A stretch of 64,000 nucleotides of DNA from Methylobacterium sp. Leaf465 (GTDB lineage Bacteria; Pseudomonadota; Alphaproteobacteria; Rhizobiales; Beijerinckiaceae), in contig NZ_LMRA01000023.1 of assembly GCF_001424705.1 (NCBI RefSeq), forward strand, positions 189,004-253,003, written 5' to 3'. The position numbers and the translations under genes were made by a program. Shown one piece after another: positions 61,171-64,000 of the stretch. The notes beneath the pieces are model-generated. The model had not been told where the DNA came from and did not search any database. It saw only the letters and a program-made list of their open reading frames with translations. The number at the start of each line of letters is the position of its first letter. Position 1 is the stretch's first letter.

Positions 61171-61218
61171 GGGCTTTGCGCCTCTCCCGTGCCCTCGACC
61201 CTCCCGGTCGCCGGCGGT

Positions 61219-61260
61219 CCTGCATAGCCGATCTTGCATAACCGATCCTGCATGACTGAT
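61219..61260. repeat. 14-bp tandem repeat, three copies
   Basis: Units 61219-61232, 61233-61246 and 61247-61260 share the pattern CYTGCATRRCYGAT. They lie in the gap between the small minus-strand gene and the Fae-family gene. They could be slippage or a repeated protein-binding site. No function is known. Confidence 0.65.
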
Positions 61261-61388
61261 CCGATGGCGTGAGGCCAGGGGCCGGAAGATCCGCCCCGCG
61301 ATTGACGCCGTGCCGCCCTCTGGTGTTTGTGCGCCCCGACCCATCCCGGCCCCCGGGGCACGGCGATCATTCAGGGAAGGAAGACCCC

Positions 61389-61928
61389 ATGTCCGAGATC
61401 TGGTTCCGTACCGGCGAGGCGACCGTGCTCGCGGCGGAAGGGCAGTACACCGACGCGATGCCGGAGGTGCTGATCGGTTCCACCCGCGGCCCGGTGGGCC
61501 AGGCCTTCGCCGGCATGATGGGCCAGGTCCAGGGCCACACCCGGATGTTCGTGGTGCGCGATCTCAACCAACTCGTACGCCCGGCCACGATGATGACCAC
61601 GAAGGTCACGATTCATACCGCCGAGTATGCCGAATTGCTTGGCGGTGTCGTCCAGGCCGCCACGGGGGATGCCATCATCGACTGCGTGATCGAGGGCGTC
61701 CTGCCCAAGGACGGGCTCGACGAGCTTTGCATGATCATCATGATCTGGCTGGACGAGCGCTGCGGATCCGACCCGGACGTCGACCGCAAGGATCTCTACC
61801 GGACGAATTACGAGGCGACGAAGCTCGCGATCAGCCGCGCCATGAAGGGCGAGCCGACCATCGACGAGCTCATCGCCAACCGGAAGACGGTGAAGCACTA
61901 CGCCCTGGAAGACGTGATCGAGTACTGA
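61389..61928 (+). CDS. Formaldehyde-activating enzyme paralogue (Fae-like)
   Basis: A 179-residue Fae-family protein. Fae condenses formaldehyde with tetrahydromethanopterin. The family blocks are present (DAMPEVLIG at 22-30, then STRGPVGQAF, PATMMTTKVTI and NYEATKLAISRAMKGEP from 130). The histidine expected near the N-terminus (His17 of AM1 Fae, in a VAHIDLIIG context) is replaced by Met24 or a neighbour, so catalysis may differ. It resembles the uncharacterised Fae2-type paralogues of methylotrophs. It stands alone between a repeat and a terminator. Confidence 0.8.
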   Translation: MSEIWFRTGEATVLAAEGQYTDAMPEVLIGSTRGPVGQAFAGMMGQVQGHTRMFVVRDLNQLVRPATMMTTKVTIHTAEYAELLGGVVQAATGDAIIDCVIEGVLPKDGLDELCMIIMIWLDERCGSDPDVDRKDLYRTNYEATKLAISRAMKGEPTIDELIANRKTVKHYALEDVIEY

Positions 61929-61949
61929 TCCTTTCGGAGCTGCGACGGG

Positions 61950-61973
61950 GCGCGGATCCAGGGTGATCCGCGC
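61950..61973. terminator. Hairpin between convergent fae-like and downstream gene
   Basis: GCGCGGATC (61950-61958) and GATCCGCGC (61965-61973) form a perfect 9-base stem with a CAGGGT loop, 21 bases after the Fae-like stop. As the next gene converges on it, the hairpin may act on both strands. Confidence 0.6.
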
Positions 61974-61991
61974 ATCCGGAGAAGGAGCCTC

Positions 61992-62447
61992 CTAACCCGG
62001 CGGGATCCGTCCCACCGAGCACAGGGTGCGGATCGAGCCGCTGGCGTCGGTGTAGCAGCTCGCCGACCAGCCGTTCTGCTGGATGAAGGATTTGCGCCGC
62101 TCCTTCAGGGCGGTGGCGTGCGCCGTGGCGATGGCGGCCTGGACCGCACCGGCACCCTCGCCGACCACGATCTCGGCCGCCAGGGCGAGATCGGCGAAGT
62201 AGGCGGCCGAGGGCGTCGGGTCGGAGGAGGCGGCCTGCACGATGGGCTCCGCCCGGCAGGTCAGGTCGAGCTTCAGGCCGCCGGGGACCCGCAGGTCGAT
62301 GCTGGGGCCGGTGCGCCGGCCGACCTTTCCACCCATGGCGCTGGCGATCCGGGCGGCGAGGTCGTCGCACGCGTCGGCCCATGCGAGGCCGGGTCCGAGC
62401 AGGCTCGCGCCGAGGAGGAGGGGGAGGAGGGCGCTGCGCAATCGCAT
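61992..62447 (-). CDS. Hypothetical secreted protein
   Basis: A 151-residue protein with a clear signal peptide (MRLRSALLPLLLGASLLGPGLAWA) and a mature part starting DACDDLAARIASAMGG. It has four cysteines in the mature part (DACDD, LTCRAE, ASCYTD and TLCSVG), which suggests two periplasmic disulphides. The last 40 residues have RRKSFIQQNGW. No family is recognised. It is 29 bases downstream of the sensor-kinase stop on the same strand and could be co-transcribed. Confidence 0.6.
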   Translation of the reverse strand: MRLRSALLPLLLGASLLGPGLAWADACDDLAARIASAMGGKVGRRTGPSIDLRVPGGLKLDLTCRAEPIVQAASSDPTPSAAYFADLALAAEIVVGEGAGAVQAAIATAHATALKERRKSFIQQNGWSASCYTDASGSIRTLCSVGRIPPG

Positions 62448-62476
62448 GGTCGGGCTGTCCGGGGAGGTGAGGCCCC

Positions 62477-63463
62477 TCAGGGCGTGAAGGCCAGGCGGAC
62501 CACCGTGCCGCCCTCGTTGCTGTAGGTGAGCTGGCCGCCGAGCTGTCCGGCGAGGCCCTGTGCGATGCGGAAGCCGAGGCTGCGCGTGGCGTCCGGGTCG
62601 AAATCCGCGGGCATGCCGCGCCCGTCATCGGCGATGACGAGCTGCAGGCGCTCCGCATCGAGCTGCTCGAGTTGGATCGTGATGGTGCCCCGCCGCCCGT
62701 CCGGGAAGGCGTGCTTCAGGGCGTTGGTCACCACCTCGACCACGAGGAGCGACAGGGTGGTGAGCTGGGTGAGATCGAACCGCAGGGGCGGCGTGTCGAC
62801 GAGGCAGACGATGTTCTGGGCGCCCGTGGCGTCGAGGAGATCGGTGCAGAGTTCCTTGAGGTACTGCCCCACCGGGCGCTCGATGCTGCTCGGGTCGTAC
62901 AGGCGCCGATGGATCCGCGAGATCGTCTCCAGCCGCACCCGGGCCTCGTCGAGGGCGGTGAGCGCCGCCTTCGGATCGTTGCCGACCTTGCGCTTCTGCA
63001 GGGTCAGCAGGGCGGCCACGAACTGCATGTTGTTGGCGACCCGGTGCTGCAGCTCCTGGAACATCGTGCGCTGCTGCTCGTAGAGCCCCGCAGAGACCTG
63101 CCGTTCGGTGCGCAGCCGCTCGCCCGCCCGGTGCATGACGTGGATCAGCGCGATGTCGACCGCGACGATGAACACGTAGAAGCACAGGGCCAGGGCGGTC
63201 GGCCCGTCGATGAGGAAGGTGCTGGCGGGCGGGATGAAGAAGTACCAGGCAGCGAAGCCGCTCAGGGCCGCGCAGGTGATGCCGGGCCGCAGGCCGAAGA
63301 AGAAGGTCGTGAGGATCACGGCCGGGAAGAACGTCAGGTAGGGAAAGCCCGGCGGCAGGATGTCGTCGAGGGCGAAGCGCAGGCCGAGGGCGAGGGCCGA
63401 AGCGGTCAGGGCGGCCCCCTCGCCCAGCCACGCGCGCGCGCGCAGGCGCTCGGTCGCATGCAC
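62477..63463 (-). CDS. Membrane sensor histidine kinase, HisKA_2/HWE type
   Basis: A 328-residue kinase. Three to four membrane helices in the first 110 residues resemble a DUF4118 sensor region. The dimerisation/phosphoacceptor helix is QELQHRVANNMQFVAALLTLQKRK, with the probable phosphorylated His140. The ATPase domain has VVTNALKHAFPDGRRG (N box), ADDGRGMP (G1 box) and SLGFRIAQGLAGQLGG. This group often acts in the general stress or light responses of alphaproteobacteria. No response regulator is adjacent. Confidence 0.85.
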   Translation of the reverse strand: MHATERLRARAWLGEGAALTASALALGLRFALDDILPPGFPYLTFFPAVILTTFFFGLRPGITCAALSGFAAWYFFIPPASTFLIDGPTALALCFYVFIVAVDIALIHVMHRAGERLRTERQVSAGLYEQQRTMFQELQHRVANNMQFVAALLTLQKRKVGNDPKAALTALDEARVRLETISRIHRRLYDPSSIERPVGQYLKELCTDLLDATGAQNIVCLVDTPPLRFDLTQLTTLSLLVVEVVTNALKHAFPDGRRGTITIQLEQLDAERLQLVIADDGRGMPADFDPDATRSLGFRIAQGLAGQLGGQLTYSNEGGTVVRLAFTP

Positions 63464-63599
63464 GACCTGCCAGCCTTTCCACCAGGGGGCGTGTGTCGAT
63501 GAGTGGGGCAGCGTCGTGGGTCTCGTCGAGGTTTGGAACAGCTCTAGTCTTGGGCAGGCCGAGTGGCCAGCGGGTTCGGCCCGTAGTCGCGATTCGGCC

Positions 63600-64000
63600 T
63601 CAATGAAAATCGCGGCTGCGGTAAATTCGTCGATCCTCCGGGGCGCCGAAATCGGTGGTCTCGGGCGGTAGCCGCAGGCCGCCGGCGCGCAGGTCGCGCA
63701 AGGCGGACGAGAGGTCGCGGAACTGTTCGGCCAGGAGGTGCACCACGAGGCCCTGGCGCTGCACCCGGCCGCGCACCGCCAGGAAGCGGGCGCCCATGGC
63801 GGTCGCGCGGTTGGCTTCGAACACGTCGCGCCAGACGATGACGTTGGCGATCCCGGTCTCGTCCTCCAGGGTCAGGAACACCGTCCCGCGCGCCGTGCCC
63901 GGCCGCTGCCGGGTGAGGACGAGCCCCGCCACGGTGACGCGGGCATTGTTCGCCACGCGGGACCCGTCGTGGTGGTCGCGAGCCGGGATCGCGCCGATCC
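63600..64000 (-). CDS. dnaE2: Error-prone DNA polymerase DnaE2 (ImuC), C-terminal end
   Basis: The minus-strand frame stays open to the window edge. Its C-terminal OB-fold reads [58 protein letters not shown], as in DnaE2/ImuC, the translesion polymerase usually made with ImuA and ImuB under LexA control. The frame in use reads upstream past the internal GTG at 63956 as [15 protein letters not shown]. Only the last roughly 130 residues are in the window, so promoter and partners are not seen. Confidence 0.85.
   Translation of the reverse strand, partial: IGAIPARDHHDGSRVANNARVTVAGLVLTRQRPGTARGTVFLTLEDETGIANVIVWRDVFEANRATAMGARFLAVRGRVQRQGLVVHLLAEQFRDLSSALRDLRAGGLRLPPETTDFGAPEDRRIYRSRDFH

Overview
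The window is GC-rich, densely packed DNA from an alphaproteobacterium, most likely Methylobacterium/Methylorubrum or a close relative. This rests on family content read from the translations: a formaldehyde-activating-enzyme (Fae) paralogue, a BcsS-type protein, an aerobic (Cob) cobalamin pathway with CbtAB and DUF1636, an FeS-type photolyase with DUF2256, and a HisKA_2 sensor kinase. No rRNA, tRNA, insertion sequence, prophage or CRISPR array was seen. It looks like ordinary chromosome with a few relic or lineage-specific patches.

Layout. 1-2.4 kb: the start of a possible chemotaxis receptor, ChaC, a lipoprotein and RecO. 2.5-6 kb: ParC, an orphan antitoxin beside a truncated toxin, and IF-1. 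6-10 kb: a periplasmic binding protein, then a coupled molybdenum-hydroxylase maturation set (split XdhC, a molybdopterin-binding protein and a MocA-like cytidylyltransferase). 10-13.1 kb: DUF2256, a formyltransferase-like protein and an FeS photolyase that lacks a normal start codon. 13.1-19 kb: exopolysaccharide-linked genes (BcsS, ExoD, a WcaJ-type transferase) around a zinc module (ZnuB, ZnuC, a tiny membrane protein and Zur, with a palindromic candidate Zur box). 19.3-20.6 kb: a heme-degrading-type monooxygenase and an XRE regulator.

20.6-41.4 kb is a large cobalamin locus. The minus-strand run cbtB-cbtA-DUF1636-cobW-cobN-cobG-cobH-cobI-cobJ sits behind a cobalamin riboswitch. cobL-cobE-cobM-cobB and cobK diverge from each other. 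cobU-cobO-(secreted UbiC-like)-cobQ runs on the plus strand, followed by cbiB coupled to a DUF3616 gene, and cobC. Most neighbours overlap by 1-8 bases, which implies translational coupling. cobA, cobF, cobS, cobT and cobV are not in the window.

41.4-54.4 kb: an MFS exporter, a small protein, malonyl-CoA decarboxylase and malonyl-CoA synthetase, a chemoreceptor, a YihY-type membrane protein, MsrB, a degenerate CYTH protein, DctA and a ROK kinase whose only plausible start is CTG. 54.4-60.4 kb: a methionine-cycle module (ArsR-methyltransferase regulator with a perfect 20-bp palindrome over its own start codon, MetF, B12-dependent MetH), which consumes the cofactor made by the cob locus. 60.5-64 kb: a lipoprotein, a Fae paralogue without the usual N-terminal histidine, a secreted protein, a sensor kinase and the C-terminal end of DnaE2.
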